DNA of 64,000 nt from Lactobacillus sp. PV012 (GCF_014522325.1 NZ_CP041983.1:1-64000), one strand, 5' to 3'; positions 16,426 to 26,820 are shown, numbered from the stretch's first letter. Numbers and translations are program-made. Notes: generated by a model not told the origin, from the sequence alone.

Positions 16426-17580
16426 ATGCATTTTTTAGGCGAGTTAATTATTATTTTGATTGTTACTACCTTATTGGGACAGCTTTTTGCCCGCTTTAAC
16501 CTACCTCCTGTTATTGGCCAACTTTTATCAGGAATTATTTTAGGACCTGCAATTTTATCTTGGGTTCACCCAGGAAATATTATTTCTCTATTTTCTGAAT
16601 TTGGCGTAATTTTATTGATGTTTCTAGCAGGCCTTGAAAGTGATTTAGATCTTTTAAAAAAATATTTTAATCTTAGCTTCACAGTAGCTGGAATTGGTGT
16701 GATCTTACCAGTTATCTTTATGGGAACTGCCTCTTTACTATTTGGTATGAAATTTTTAGAAGCTCTATTTATCGGAATTGTGTTTGCAGCTACTAGTGTT
16801 TCAATTTCAGTTGAAGTTTTAAAAGATGCCAATCAACTTCATACTCGTGCAGGAAGTGCAATTTTAGGCGCTGCAGTTGTTGATGACATTCTAGCTGTTG
16901 TTGTCTTAAGTTTATTTACCACCTTTAGTCATGAAGGAGGAAAAAGTGGTTTAACCAATATCTTCTTTTTAAATCTTTTAATTGAGGTTATCTATTTTGG
17001 CGCAGTATGGTTGATTTATAAGTTTATCGCACCGTATTTTATGAGGGCCGCAGAAAAACTTGAAGTAAATTATGCTGTTGTCATTGCTTCACTTGTCTTA
17101 GCCCTTACAATGGCTTGGGCAGCAGATTTTGTCGGTTTAAGTGCAGTGGTAGGTGCTTTTTTTGGAGGGCTAGCTATTCGACAAACACCACAATACCAAG
17201 AAGTTAATTCCTCTGTTTCAGCAATTGGCTATGCAATTTTCATTCCCGTATTTTTTGCAGATATTGGTTTAAGCATGACTTTTGCAAGTTTTATCAAAGA
17301 TATTTGGTTCATCATTATAATGACTATTCTAGCCTTAGTTTCTAAATTTTGGGCCGGAAAATACAGTAGCGAAATATTTGGATTTAGTAAAAACGATGCT
17401 AATATTGTGGGGGCTGGAATGATTTCCCGCGGAGAAGTTGCATTAATAGTGGCACAAATTGGAATTACTCACCATCTATTTCCAGAAGATATTTATTCTA
17501 GCTTAATTTTAGTTATTATCGTTACTACAGTATTATCGCCTTTCATTTTAAATCACTACCTCAAAAATCTTTCTAAATAA
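16426..17580 (+). CDS. CPA2-type cation:proton antiporter
   Basis: 384-residue membrane protein of the monovalent cation:proton antiporter-2 type (NapA/KefB-like core, without the C-terminal nucleotide-binding tail). About 12 helices. The conserved N-terminus LPPVIGQLLSGIILGP and the ion-site-like VVDDILAVVVLS are visible. Probable role: Na+ or K+ exchange against protons at the cytoplasmic membrane. The gene follows a terminator by about 20 bases, so it may depend on readthrough or on a promoter I cannot see. Confidence 0.85.
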   Translation: MHFLGELIIILIVTTLLGQLFARFNLPPVIGQLLSGIILGPAILSWVHPGNIISLFSEFGVILLMFLAGLESDLDLLKKYFNLSFTVAGIGVILPVIFMGTASLLFGMKFLEALFIGIVFAATSVSISVEVLKDANQLHTRAGSAILGAAVVDDILAVVVLSLFTTFSHEGGKSGLTNIFFLNLLIEVIYFGAVWLIYKFIAPYFMRAAEKLEVNYAVVIASLVLALTMAWAADFVGLSAVVGAFFGGLAIRQTPQYQEVNSSVSAIGYAIFIPVFFADIGLSMTFASFIKDIWFIIIMTILALVSKFWAGKYSSEIFGFSKNDANIVGAGMISRGEVALIVAQIGITHHLFPEDIYSSLILVIIVTTVLSPFILNHYLKNLSK

Positions 17581-17581
17581 A

Positions 17582-17606
17582 AAGCTCCCCATTGGGAGCT
17601 TTTTAT
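17582..17606. terminator. Bidirectional terminator
   Basis: AAAAAGCTCCC / GGGAGCTTTTT, serving the antiporter and the convergent protease gene, whose stop codon touches it. Confidence 0.85.
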
Positions 17607-18265
17607 TATAAGAAGGGTAATAAATTATTTAACATGTGAGCAATAATTGAATATCTTAAATCTTTTGTTAAAACATAAGTCCACGCAAGTATTGAACCCA
17701 TCATCCAGTATAAATAGATAAATTTTGAAAAAGTTGGATCATGCATAAACCCAAAAACAAATCCACTGGCTAAAACACCTAAAACCTTAGTCCATTTATT
17801 TTCGATCGGGAAAAATGTATTGAAAAACATCCCTCTAAAAATTATTTCCTCACAGATTGGGGCAACAATCACTAATAAAACATTATAAATCGGATTAGCT
17901 AAACTTGAAATTTTATTTAATTCCTGCTGGTTATGTGACGTTACTCCACCCTTAGCAAACAATTGAATAAAAGCGATTTGAAGAATCGTCATCAAAAAAA
18001 ACATTCCAATTGCAATAAAAATTCTCTGAGCATTCCAGTGAGGCTTTTCATTAAAATCCCAGTTATTTTCTTGTTTTAATTGGTATTTATACAAAGCAAA
18101 CATTGCCCAGATTGCCATAACGGTTATTATACCTATTCCAACCTCATTCCATATTGGTAAAGCAGTCTTATTCGGAATTACATACATCCATTGAATAAAA
18201 CTGTAACCAATAAAAGCAATAATGATAATTCCTACATTTCCAAGAAATCGTAAAAAACTTTTCAC
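17606..18265 (-). CDS. CPBP family intramembrane metalloprotease (CAAX/bacteriocin-processing type)
   Basis: 219 residues, about six helices. The family motifs are present: CEEIIFRG (EExxxR, catalytic Glu pair and Arg) and FGFMHD (His) in the next helix, with a later His near AHMLNN. In lactobacilli such proteins often act in self-immunity to bacteriocins or in prenyl-protein processing; the context here does not decide. Single gene. Confidence 0.85.
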   Translation of the reverse strand: MKSFLRFLGNVGIIIIAFIGYSFIQWMYVIPNKTALPIWNEVGIGIITVMAIWAMFALYKYQLKQENNWDFNEKPHWNAQRIFIAIGMFFLMTILQIAFIQLFAKGGVTSHNQQELNKISSLANPIYNVLLVIVAPICEEIIFRGMFFNTFFPIENKWTKVLGVLASGFVFGFMHDPTFSKFIYLYWMMGSILAWTYVLTKDLRYSIIAHMLNNLLPFL

Positions 18266-18348
18266 AGATTTACACCACTTTTCTTAAAATATTCCAGCTA
18301 GTTACTTATAATTTATAATAAAGAAAAGAATGAAAATATACAAATGGA

Positions 18349-19446
18349 GTGAGTTTGTTGATAATCCGAATCCTTAATTTTAGTTTACATAATCAAGTTA
18401 GTCTACTAACTTTTTTAGTTTATTTAACTTTTGCAATTTTTATTATTTCCTGGCTAATAGAACCTCGTCGTTCTATTAATGCAGTTTTCTTTACCGCCTT
18501 TGTCCTTTCATTTGCTCTTTGGTGTGGTAAGCTTTTATTTTCTCAAAAAAACACCTTTCTAACTTGGAGCTTTGGCTTAATTGTATTAGGGATGTTTATT
18601 TTAATATTTATCTTAGTAATTTTTTCTTGGGCATTTTTCCTTTGGAATGCTTATTTCGTTTGGAAGTATGAATCACATACCCTGCCTAACTTATTAACTC
18701 TATTTTCAGGAATTGGATTAATGCTAATCTGGATTTTAATTCGCCTCCATGTCTTTAAGAATGTGCCAGACTGGGTCAATATTCTCTTGTCTGGTATAGT
18801 CGTTTTAGCATTTTATTTGTTAATTATAATGTATAATTTTTTAATTAATTTGATCTTATATCAATTTGTTCCCCGTCACTACAAACAAGACTATTTAATT
18901 GTGCTAGGTGCAGGCTTAGTAAATGGTAAAAAAGTATCTCGCCTTTTAGGAGCGCGAATTGATCGTGCGATTGCTTTTTCATACACCCAATACGATAAGG
19001 GACATCCCCATCCTAAATTTATTATGTCTGGTGGAAAAGGAAGCGATGAAAAAATTTCAGAAGCCAGTGCAATGCGTGACTATGCAATTAATCGTGGAAT
19101 TGCTGCTGAAGACATTTTATTAGAAGATAGATCAAAAAATACCTATGAAAATATGCTCTATTCTAAAGAAGTTGCCATTAAAGACTTTGGTAGCAAAAAA
19201 TTTCATGCAAAGTTTTTTACTAATAATTATCACCTCTTTCGCGCTGGACTCTATGCTAAAAAGGCGCATTTACATGCTAATGGCGTTGGTGCGCCAACAC
19301 GCTTATACTATCTACCAAATGCGATTATTCGAGAATTTGTTGGCATCTTTGTCATGCACAAACAACGTCATTTTGTGATTATGGGAGTTATTACTTTAAT
19401 TTTTGTTCTCTTGGCTATTTTATCTGGAATCGGATACATAAAATAA
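18349..19446 (+). CDS. YdcF/ElyC-type DUF218 membrane protein
   Basis: About 365 residues: an N-terminal half with about five membrane helices and a C-terminal DUF218 domain (about 180-330) containing VLGAGLVNGKKVS, MSGGKGSDEKISEASAM and ENMLYSKE. The family (YdcF/SanA/ElyC) is linked to envelope carbon or peptidoglycan precursor balance; the exact reaction is unknown. The start is uncertain: GGAG at 18346 is best placed for the TTG codons at 18355 or 18358 rather than the GTG at 18349. Confidence 0.78.
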   Translation: MSLLIIRILNFSLHNQVSLLTFLVYLTFAIFIISWLIEPRRSINAVFFTAFVLSFALWCGKLLFSQKNTFLTWSFGLIVLGMFILIFILVIFSWAFFLWNAYFVWKYESHTLPNLLTLFSGIGLMLIWILIRLHVFKNVPDWVNILLSGIVVLAFYLLIIMYNFLINLILYQFVPRHYKQDYLIVLGAGLVNGKKVSRLLGARIDRAIAFSYTQYDKGHPHPKFIMSGGKGSDEKISEASAMRDYAINRGIAAEDILLEDRSKNTYENMLYSKEVAIKDFGSKKFHAKFFTNNYHLFRAGLYAKKAHLHANGVGAPTRLYYLPNAIIREFVGIFVMHKQRHFVIMGVITLIFVLLAILSGIGYIK

Positions 19447-19461
19447 GTTATAATGGTATAA
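19446..19461 (+). promoter_or_regulatory. Palindromic promoter-like site before the ABC exporter
   Basis: GTTATA-N4-TATAAC lies in the 39-base gap and contains a TATAAT. It could be a -10 box with an overlapping operator; no -35 is evident. Confidence 0.35.
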
Positions 19462-19485
19462 CTATTATGTTAGAAAGGATCTTTT

Positions 19486-21819
19486 ATGCTACAGCTAGAA
19501 CATTTAATGAAGACATATCACATTGGTGGCGTTACAACCCATGCACTAGATGATGTCTCTATTAACTTCCGTAATCACGAATTTGTTGCTATTTTAGGAC
19601 CTAGTGGCTCTGGGAAAACTACCTTATTAAATGTTATTGGAGGATTAGATCGTTATGATAGTGGTGACATAATCATTAACGGTAAATCGACCAAAAACTT
19701 TACCACTACCGACTGGGATGCATATCGTAATAATACAGTTGGTTTTATTTTTCAAAATTATAATCTAATTCCCCATCTTTCCATCATAGAAAATGTAGAA
19801 CTAGGAATGATGCTCTCAGGAGTCGACAGCAAAACTCAACATGAAAAAGCAATTGCAGCCTTAAAACGTGTTGGACTTGGTGACCATCTCGCCAAAAAGC
19901 CAAATCAACTTTCTGGAGGACAAATGCAGCGTGTTGCAATTGCCCGGGCAATTGCAAATGACCCTGATATTTTACTCTGTGATGAACCTACAGGAGCATT
20001 AGATACTAAAACTAGTGAAAGTATCATGCAACTTATTAAAGAGCTAAGTAAAGATAAGTTAGTAATCATGGTTACTCACAATCCTGAATTAGCAAAAGAA
20101 TACGCTAGTCGTATCGTCCATTTCCAAGACGGAAAAATCCTTAGCGACTCTAATCCTTTTACTCCTAAACATAAGGTCAAAGATACTTTTAAACTTATCA
20201 AAACTAAAATGTCTTACTGGAATGCCTTAAAGTTAAGTTTCACTAATATCATGACCAAAAAAGGGCGAACTTTTTTAACGGCCTTTGCTTCTAGTATTGG
20301 AATAATTGGAATTGCAATTGTTTTGGCACTTTCCCATGGTTTTCAGCATCAAATTGATGAAACCCAAACCAAAACATTGGCTCAATTTCCAATTTCTATT
20401 TCCAGTGTTGCAAATGATTTATCACCCACTACCAAAAAAGACTCTGATACCAACCAAAAAAACAATGGATATTTAGTAGCTACTAAGCCTGCAAATGAAC
20501 AAAATACACACAATAATCATATCACTCAAAAATATGTGGATTATGTAAATAAAATTAATCCCACTTATGCTAATAACATTACCTATATCCGTGGAGCACA
20601 ATTAAATCTTTTAACTAAAGCTAATAATAAAATTAAGCAAGTTGAATTCTCAAATAATAATTCTAGTGGTAATTCTCTCGCCAACGCCCAAACTCAAGGA
20701 ATGGCTACTATGGGAATTAACACCAATGTTTTCCCTACCACTTTGGATAAGAAAAAAGGAAACTTTTTAAGAACCAACTATCAACTTCTTGCTGGAACCT
20801 GGCCAACTTTAGAAAATCAAGTAGTTTTAGTCCTAAATAATAAAAATCAAGCTAATATCAATGCCCTTAAAAATATCGGCATTAATGTCAAAAATGGTCA
20901 AAAAATCAATTTAAAGTCCTTAATCGGGAAGAAATTTAAACTAATTTCAAATAATAATTACTATCAAGAACTTCCTACTGGAAACTTTGTTCCTAAGAGT
21001 CCGAGTTCTTCTATGTATAACTCTGGCAAAACCATTACTTTATCAGCAGTTATTCAAGGAAAAAATAATTCTCAAATGGCACTTTTAGACAATGGAATTG
21101 CTTATAGCGATGCTTTGAGTAAAGAAGTAGTTAACGAAAACCAAAACTCTGCAATTGTTAAGGCGCAAAAAGCAAGCTCTAAAAATGTTATGACAAATCA
21201 ACCTTTAACCAGTACAGCTAAAACGCAGTTTTTAGCTACTCTTGGTGGGAGCACCCTTCCAACTGGTATCTTAATTTACCCAACTTCATTTGATTACAAG
21301 GACAAAGTTCTTGATTATCTAGCTCAATGGAATAAAGGAAAAACTAAATCTAATCAGATTCTTTATACCGATATGTCTGGTACAGTAACCAAGTTAACTG
21401 GAGGCTTAATTGGAGGTATTACTGATGTTTTAGTAGCCTTTGCTGGAATTTCCTTGATTACATCAATGATTATGATTGGAATTCTTACTTACACATCTGT
21501 TTTGGAAAGAACTAAAGAAATCGGAATTTTAAAAGCTCTTGGTGCACGTAAACGTGATATTACCCGAGTATTTGATGCCGAAACTTTTATTCTAGGACTC
21601 TTCTCCGGAATTCTGGGAATTTTTATTGCCTACTTATGTACTTTCCCAATTAATTTTGTTTTATACAAAATTACTGATATGAGCAACTTGGCACAACTTG
21701 ATCCAATGCAAGCACTTATCTTAGTAATTATTTCCACTATTTTAACTATGATTGGTGGGCACTTACCTGCTCGATTAGCTGCTAAAAAAGATGCTGCCAT
21801 TGCTCTTCGAAGTGAATAA
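19486..21819 (+). CDS. MacB-like ABC transporter, ATPase fused to FtsX-type permease
   Basis: 777 residues. The ATPase domain (about 1-225) has [25 protein letters not shown] and DEPTGALD. A membrane helix at about 260-285 is followed by a large extracellular domain (about 290-635), Asn/Lys/Gln-rich, and three C-terminal FtsX-type helices. This is the type VII (MacB/LolCD-like) design that moves peptides, antibiotics or lipoproteins mechanically across or out of the membrane. Substrate unknown. Its terminator downstream has been split by an insertion sequence. Confidence 0.88.
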   Translation: MLQLEHLMKTYHIGGVTTHALDDVSINFRNHEFVAILGPSGSGKTTLLNVIGGLDRYDSGDIIINGKSTKNFTTTDWDAYRNNTVGFIFQNYNLIPHLSIIENVELGMMLSGVDSKTQHEKAIAALKRVGLGDHLAKKPNQLSGGQMQRVAIARAIANDPDILLCDEPTGALDTKTSESIMQLIKELSKDKLVIMVTHNPELAKEYASRIVHFQDGKILSDSNPFTPKHKVKDTFKLIKTKMSYWNALKLSFTNIMTKKGRTFLTAFASSIGIIGIAIVLALSHGFQHQIDETQTKTLAQFPISISSVANDLSPTTKKDSDTNQKNNGYLVATKPANEQNTHNNHITQKYVDYVNKINPTYANNITYIRGAQLNLLTKANNKIKQVEFSNNNSSGNSLANAQTQGMATMGINTNVFPTTLDKKKGNFLRTNYQLLAGTWPTLENQVVLVLNNKNQANINALKNIGINVKNGQKINLKSLIGKKFKLISNNNYYQELPTGNFVPKSPSSSMYNSGKTITLSAVIQGKNNSQMALLDNGIAYSDALSKEVVNENQNSAIVKAQKASSKNVMTNQPLTSTAKTQFLATLGGSTLPTGILIYPTSFDYKDKVLDYLAQWNKGKTKSNQILYTDMSGTVTKLTGGLIGGITDVLVAFAGISLITSMIMIGILTYTSVLERTKEIGILKALGARKRDITRVFDAETFILGLFSGILGIFIAYLCTFPINFVLYKITDMSNLAQLDPMQALILVIISTILTMIGGHLPARLAAKKDAAIALRSE

Positions 21820-21834
21820 AAAAGACGGCTTTTA
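21819..21834 (+). terminator. Left half of an IS-interrupted terminator
   Basis: AAAAAAGACGGC here and GCCGTCTTTTTT at 23303-23314 are exact complements separated by the IS. Without the IS and one target copy they would form a 12-bp stem with a short T-rich loop and a T run: the terminator of the ABC exporter gene. Confidence 0.8.
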
Positions 21835-23297
21835 TGATATGAACCTCAAAACTAGGACATATTATTAAGCTGTTTGATTTAAAACCATATTTCGATATTG
21901 GATCGGAGTATGGTTTTTTATTGTGCTCTTAATTCTTTGATTATTGTAGTAATAAATATATTCTTTGATTGCTTCTTCAAGCTCATCTAAATTCTTAAAT
22001 GTTTTCTCAAAGCCATAAAACATTTCTCGCTTTAAAATACCAAAGAATCCTTCCATTAACCCATCATCTAATGAATTTCCTTTTCTAGACATTGATTGTT
22101 CAATACCATGATTTTTAAGCCAATTTTGAAAAGCTGGATGTTGATATTGCCAACCTTGATCAGTATGAAAAATAAGTCCATTTAAGGCAGGATGATCTTT
22201 ATAAGCTAATTCAAGCATGTTCATTACTTGTTCTAAGACTGGATGACGACTAATAGTGTAAGAAATTATTTCATGCGTGCAACCATCCATGATTGGAGAA
22301 AGGTACAGCTTTTCTCCATTTAAATGGAATTCCGTTATATCAGAGTACCATTTTCTATCTGGTAAAACAGCTAAAAAATTACGACAGATCAAATTTGGTT
22401 TAATTTTACCTACGGTTCCTTGATAACTTGAATATTTTCGCTTACGTCTAATGGCAATACCAAATAAACGCATCCTTTTCATTAGGCGTTTTACTTTCTT
22501 ATGATTAATTTTAATTCCTTCGATGTGCAATTGAGCAGTAATTCTCCTGTAGCCATATCGATGTTTATGTTCCTCAAATATTTCTTTAATACGTTTCATA
22601 ATCTGATGATTCTTTAAATCCTTATCATCATGCTTTAAAACATAGTAGTAATTACTTTTAGATAAATGAGGTAAATCAGGATTAGAATTAATTGTATTTA
22701 ATATAAAAGTTATGGTTACATGAAGTTCATGCCTTAGTTCAGTAACCACCTGAGCTATTTCTTTGGCTTTTGGTTTTTCCTTTGAGAAACTAAGGCGCTT
22801 AATTTTTTTACAAATTCGTTTTCGACAGTAAGTCTTAAGTTCTCTTGTTTCAGGTCTCTTAGTTGTTTTTGAAGTTCCTTGATTTGTTGGTCTTTGCTTT
22901 TCATATAATGGTCTGCCTTTCTTATGATTAATGACATTATACCCATCTTCTTTAAATTTGCGAATCCAATTATGAATTAAGCTTTCAGTAGGCAACGCCA
23001 ACTCTAAAGATACTTGATGAGCAATTTCATTGTTAAGCAGTACTCTTTTAATAGCAGATTCTTTAAATTCAACTGTATAAGTAGTATTAGATCTATCTAA
23101 AATATTAGTTCCATAGCGTTCTATTAATTTAAGCATATATCTAATATTTCCTGAACTTATACCATATTGTTTACCCAGCCATCTAGAAGACTTACCATAT
23201 TTTTTCCAATAATTATAAATATCAATTTTATCTTGTTTTGTTAATTTAGCCATACTAAAACCCCGAAATTCTTGTCCGAATTTTGGGGTTCATATCA
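21835..23297 (-). mobile_element. IS3-family (IS150-like) insertion sequence
   Basis: 1,463 bp. Terminal inverted repeats begin TGATATGAACC on both sides and continue for about 25 bases with three mismatches, ending near GGACA. The flanks carry the 3-bp direct repeat TTA (21832-21834 and 23298-23300), a typical target duplication. One transposase-like frame on the minus strand fills it. Confidence 0.9.
21865..23253 (-). CDS. IS3-family transposase, OrfA and OrfB in one frame, OrfA probably damaged
   Basis: 462 codons in one frame. Residues about 1-110 are the helix-turn-helix part of OrfA; from about 170 it is OrfB with the integrase core: WYSDIT (first Asp), FHTDQGWQYQ (second Asp) and LMEGFFGILKRE (catalytic Glu). 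The stretch between them (about 115-165) is not a coiled coil. The expected leucine zipper, starting KSKDQQIKELQKQLRDLKQ, is encoded one base forward at 22755-22946 and ends at a stop where OrfA should end. A one-base change near 22910 has thus put the OrfA start into the OrfB frame. Activity is doubtful. Confidence 0.85.
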   Translation of the reverse strand: MAKLTKQDKIDIYNYWKKYGKSSRWLGKQYGISSGNIRYMLKLIERYGTNILDRSNTTYTVEFKESAIKRVLLNNEIAHQVSLELALPTESLIHNWIRKFKEDGYNVINHKKGRPLYEKQRPTNQGTSKTTKRPETRELKTYCRKRICKKIKRLSFSKEKPKAKEIAQVVTELRHELHVTITFILNTINSNPDLPHLSKSNYYYVLKHDDKDLKNHQIMKRIKEIFEEHKHRYGYRRITAQLHIEGIKINHKKVKRLMKRMRLFGIAIRRKRKYSSYQGTVGKIKPNLICRNFLAVLPDRKWYSDITEFHLNGEKLYLSPIMDGCTHEIISYTISRHPVLEQVMNMLELAYKDHPALNGLIFHTDQGWQYQHPAFQNWLKNHGIEQSMSRKGNSLDDGLMEGFFGILKREMFYGFEKTFKNLDELEEAIKEYIYYYNNQRIKSTIKNHTPIQYRNMVLNQTA

Positions 23298-23355
23298 TTA
23301 ATGCCGTCTTTTTTAGTGCTAAAATTTAGGTAATCTCAATGTAAAGGAATTTTTT

Positions 23356-24393
23356 ATGTTAAAAAAACTATTCTTAACTACTTTATTTACATTTTCACTT
23401 TTTTTAGGTGGGTGTAGACACTCTGACCACAAAACTGTTCATCATTCTGCTAATCCTAGCATTGCGCTAGTAACGAACGCCCCTGACGATGGAACTAATC
23501 CCTATATTGAAGCCGGTAAAGAAGGCCTTAAAAATTACGCTCAGCAACATCATTTAAGTACAGGAAAAAATGGCTATCAAATCTTTAGTCCCAATTACAC
23601 TAAAGAAGACTACAGCTTAATTGACCAAGCAGCGCAAAAAAACTTTCATACTATTATTGCTTTAGGAGCTAGTTTTAAAAATGCTGTAGATGATACTGCC
23701 AGTCTTTATCCTCACAATAATTTTGTTTTAATCGATGGTAAAGCTAAATCGGCTGCAAACGTCACTAGCATTACTTTCAATAGCTGGCAGATGGGGTATT
23801 TAGCCGGTGTAGCGGCTGCAAGCTCTAGTAAAACGCACACTGTCGGAATTTTAAGCCAACCAGCTTCTTCTTTACTAAAGGGATATTTAGCTGGCATTAA
23901 TTATTATTCCAAATATTATCATGTAAAAACCAAAATTTTAGCAAAAACGATTTCTTCTGCTCCTAACAAAGAACAAGCACAAAACTTAACTCAACAAATT
24001 TATTTAAAGGGAGCCGATATTATTTTTTCTGCCGTCGGCCAAAATAGCCAAGGGGTCTTTTCAGCGGCTAAGGCAATCAATCAGACTCAACCTGTTAATC
24101 AAAAAGTTTGGGTAATTGGGGTTGATAATGATCAAAGCAGTGCTGGAAAATATCAAGCTAAAGGTGGGCAGCCCTCTAATTTTACTCTAACCTCAGTCAT
24201 TAAAAATATTCCCCAGGCCATTGAAAACGTTAGTGAAGAAAGTTTCAACAATGCCTTCCCTGCTCGTCAGCTTCTAAATTATGATTTAAAAAATAATGGC
24301 GTCACCCTTATTCATTCTACTAATCTCTCTTATTCTAGCTGGATTGCTATTCAAAAAGCACGTACTTACCTTATTCAAAAAAATGCTAAGTGA
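23356..24393 (+). CDS. BMP-family substrate-binding lipoprotein
   Basis: 345 residues. Signal peptide with lipobox LFLGGC (Cys20), so it is a lipid-anchored surface protein. The body has the BMP/PnrA type-I fold: NPSIALVTNAPDDGTNPY, FHTIIALGASF, FVLIDG, SWQMGYLAGVAA and a GVDNDQS stretch. Family members bind nucleosides for an ABC importer, which fits the nearby deoxynucleoside kinases and purine permeases. No importer genes lie beside it. AAAGGAA precedes the ATG. Confidence 0.85.
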   Translation: MLKKLFLTTLFTFSLFLGGCRHSDHKTVHHSANPSIALVTNAPDDGTNPYIEAGKEGLKNYAQQHHLSTGKNGYQIFSPNYTKEDYSLIDQAAQKNFHTIIALGASFKNAVDDTASLYPHNNFVLIDGKAKSAANVTSITFNSWQMGYLAGVAAASSSKTHTVGILSQPASSLLKGYLAGINYYSKYYHVKTKILAKTISSAPNKEQAQNLTQQIYLKGADIIFSAVGQNSQGVFSAAKAINQTQPVNQKVWVIGVDNDQSSAGKYQAKGGQPSNFTLTSVIKNIPQAIENVSEESFNNAFPARQLLNYDLKNNGVTLIHSTNLSYSSWIAIQKARTYLIQKNAK

Positions 24394-24399
24394 CTTTTC

Positions 24400-24442
24400 T
24401 TGACGGTCTATACCAGTTAATTATATAATGGACTAGACCAAT
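24400..24442 (+). promoter_or_regulatory. nagB promoter with two NagR-like operators
   Basis: TTGACG (24400-24405), 18 bases, TATAAT (24424-24429). Two related dyads, ACGGTCTATACCAGTT (24403-24418) and ATGGACTAGACCAAT (24428-24442), cover the -35 spacer and the -10. They follow the GGnCTAnACCA pattern of GntR/HutC-type amino-sugar regulators (NagR/DasR), so repression relieved by an amino-sugar phosphate is likely. Confidence 0.6.
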
Positions 24443-24460
24443 AAGAGAGGGGTAATTATT

Positions 24461-25186
24461 ATGATGAAAATTATTGTTACCAAAGATAATATTGAAGGTG
24501 GCACTAAAGCTTTTGAAATTATCAAAAATGGCATGTCTAATGGTGCTAAAGTATTGGGTTTAGCAACAGGTTCTTCCCCAATTTCCTTATATAGTGATAT
24601 GTGCAATAGCGACCTTGATTTTAGTGAAATGACTAGTATCAATTTAGACGAATATTATGGCATCAGTCCTGAAAATCCCCAAAGCTACCATTACTTCATG
24701 CAAAAACATCTTTTTGATCAAAAACCTTTCAAAAAATCTTATATTCCAAATGGCTTAGCAAAGAATATTGATGAAGAAGTAGAAAATTATAATCAAATTA
24801 TTCAAGAAAATCCTATCGATATTCAAATTTTAGGGATTGGACACAATGGCCACATCGCTTTTAATGAGCCCGGTACTCCTTTTGGAAGTTTAACTCATAA
24901 AGTCACTTTGGCAGAAAGTACGATCAAAGCAAATTCAAGATTTTTTAACAATGAAAAAGAAGTTCCACGCCAAGCAATTTGCATGGGAATTAGATCAATT
25001 ATGCAAGGGAAAAAAATTGTACTTTTAGCTTACGGTGCTTCAAAACAAGACGCTTTAAAGGCATTAGTTGAAGGTCCTGTTATTGAAAAAGTACCTGCTT
25101 CAATTTTACAAGACCATCCAGATGTCACCATTATTTGCGATCAAATTGCTGCCAAAAAAATTAATCCTAAATACTTTACTATCTAG
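24461..25186 (+). CDS. nagB: Glucosamine-6-phosphate deaminase
   Basis: 241 residues, the usual Gram-positive length. It converts glucosamine-6-phosphate to fructose-6-phosphate and ammonia, feeding amino sugars into glycolysis. The motifs [17 protein letters not shown] and [14 protein letters not shown] are present, the last with the catalytic Asp/His region. Stand-alone gene with its own regulated promoter; GAGGGG lies before ATGATG. Confidence 0.95.
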   Translation: MMKIIVTKDNIEGGTKAFEIIKNGMSNGAKVLGLATGSSPISLYSDMCNSDLDFSEMTSINLDEYYGISPENPQSYHYFMQKHLFDQKPFKKSYIPNGLAKNIDEEVENYNQIIQENPIDIQILGIGHNGHIAFNEPGTPFGSLTHKVTLAESTIKANSRFFNNEKEVPRQAICMGIRSIMQGKKIVLLAYGASKQDALKALVEGPVIEKVPASILQDHPDVTIICDQIAAKKINPKYFTI

Positions 25187-25216
25187 AGATATTAAGCTTT
25201 TACAGGATTTATTTCT

Positions 25217-25248
25217 CAAAAAAAGCCAAGCTACTGCTTGACTTTTTT
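25217..25248 (+). terminator. Terminator after nagB
   Basis: AAAAGCCAAGC-tact-GCTTGACTTTTTT, stem with one mismatch and a T run. Confidence 0.7.
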
Positions 25249-25334
25249 GTGTGGAACATTTTTTAAAAACCACTTGCACAACCACAAGATATTGTTCTAA
25301 ACTGGTAAAGCAAACAACATATTGTAGAAAGAAT

Positions 25335-25982
25335 GTGATTCCAGTTATTGTTTTAAGCGGGCCTATTGGAGCCGGAAAATCCAGTTTAACCAGTATTTTA
25401 TCTGAGCATTTAGGAAGTAAAGGTTTTTATGAAGGTGTAGATAATAATCCCATTCTTCCTCTTTACTATCAAGATATGGCACATTATACCTTTTTATTAA
25501 ATATCTATCTTCTAAATCACCGTTTAGATCAAATTAACGAAGCTATTTTAGAGCCTAATAATGTTTCAGATCGCTCAATTTATGAAGATGCGCTCTTTTT
25601 CAAGATGAATGTAGACAGTGGGAAGGCCGATCCAACCGAGTTTAATATCTACAATAGTCTTTTACATAATATGATGGCTGATGCTCCAGGTAATCCAAGT
25701 AAAAAACCAGATTTATTGATCTATATTCACGTTTCATTGGATACAATGCTTAAACGAATCCAAAAACGTGGTCGTTCTTTTGAACAACTCTCTACTGATC
25801 CTGAATTGAAGAACTACTATGCCCGTTTAATTCAATACTATGAACCATGGTTCGAAGCCTATGATGCTTCTCCAAAAATGAAAATTGATGGAGATAAATA
25901 TGACTTTGTAGTTGATGAGAACGCACGCAAGGAAGTTATTGCACTTATTGACCAGAAGTTAAATGAAGTGGGTAATCTGTAA
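25335..25982 (+). CDS. dak: Deoxyadenosine kinase subunit
   Basis: 215 residues from a GTG start. The longest frame begins 28 codons earlier with a Cys/Thr-rich lead, but all members of this family start directly at the P-loop strand, and AGAAAGAA lies before this GTG. It phosphorylates deoxyadenosine for DNA precursor salvage. P-loop [23 protein letters not shown], and the lid [12 protein letters not shown] are seen. In Lactobacillus acidophilus two tandem genes give a heterodimeric dAdo/dGuo(dCyd) kinase; this pair has the same order and P-loop identity. Confidence 0.88.
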   Translation: MIPVIVLSGPIGAGKSSLTSILSEHLGSKGFYEGVDNNPILPLYYQDMAHYTFLLNIYLLNHRLDQINEAILEPNNVSDRSIYEDALFFKMNVDSGKADPTEFNIYNSLLHNMMADAPGNPSKKPDLLIYIHVSLDTMLKRIQKRGRSFEQLSTDPELKNYYARLIQYYEPWFEAYDASPKMKIDGDKYDFVVDENARKEVIALIDQKLNEVGNL

Positions 25983-26001
25983 GAATTAAAGAAGGAATGT
26001 G

Positions 26002-26688
26002 ATGACAGTTATTGTTTTAAGTGGGCCTATTGGAGCCGGAAAGTCTAGTTTAACAGGAATTTTATCAGACTATTTAGAAACTAAGCCTTTTTATGAAAGT
26101 GTGGATGACAATCCTGTCCTTCCTCTCTTTTATGAAAATCCTAAAAAATATGCTTTTTTACTTCAAGTTTACTTTCTAAATACACGCTTTCAAAGTATCA
26201 AAAAAGCACTAACTGATGATAATAATGTGCTTGACCGTTCAATCTATGAAGATGCACTCTTTTTCCAAATGAATGCTGACATTGGACGAGCTACCACTGA
26301 AGAAGTTGACACATATTACGATCTTTTAAATAATATGATGAATGAATTAGACCATATGCCAAAGAAAAATCCTGATTTACTTGTGCATATTAAAGTTTCT
26401 TATGACACTATGCTCAAGCGAATTCAAAAACGTGGTCGTAATTACGAACAACTCAGCTATGATCCAACTTTGGAAGACTACTACAAGCGTTTATTACGTT
26501 ACTATGAACCTTGGTATGATCGTTACGACTATTCTCCAAAGATGATTATTGATGGCGATAAATACGATTTTATGGCAAATGATAATGACCGTAGTATTGT
26601 CTTAGCACAAATTGTAACTAAACTAAAAGAAGTAGGTAAATTGCCAGAAAATTGGGATAAATCTACTAATATTAGTCTTGAAGCTTAA
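26002..26688 (+). CDS. dgk: Deoxyguanosine/deoxycytidine kinase subunit
   Basis: 228 residues; the partner of the kinase 19 bases upstream. It shares the same P-loop, [11 protein letters not shown] and lid [12 protein letters not shown]. The two genes are clear duplicates, with differences clustered in the substrate region ([16 protein letters not shown] against [16 protein letters not shown]). The start is ATG at 26002 with AAGGAATG before it. Together they supply purine dNTP precursors by salvage. Confidence 0.9.
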   Translation: MTVIVLSGPIGAGKSSLTGILSDYLETKPFYESVDDNPVLPLFYENPKKYAFLLQVYFLNTRFQSIKKALTDDNNVLDRSIYEDALFFQMNADIGRATTEEVDTYYDLLNNMMNELDHMPKKNPDLLVHIKVSYDTMLKRIQKRGRNYEQLSYDPTLEDYYKRLLRYYEPWYDRYDYSPKMIIDGDKYDFMANDNDRSIVLAQIVTKLKEVGKLPENWDKSTNISLEA

Positions 26689-26712
26689 GTCCTAAAATTA
26701 GGGCTTTTTATT
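26687..26712 (+). terminator. Terminator after dgk
   Basis: AGTCCTAA-aat-TTAGGGCT with a following T run. Confidence 0.65.
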
Positions 26713-26820
26713 TTTGGCTGTATTATTTATAATTCGGGTTTACAAGAATATAATTGCTTGATACACTATTAAAGTAATGCTTTTAATTGTTAAACACGAA
26801 CATTCACAATGGAGGTTAAG

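Noticed and set aside
26713..26820. Purine riboswitch before the first purine permease
   Set aside because: None of the conserved purine aptamer core was found; only a loose PurR-box-like CGAAC is present.
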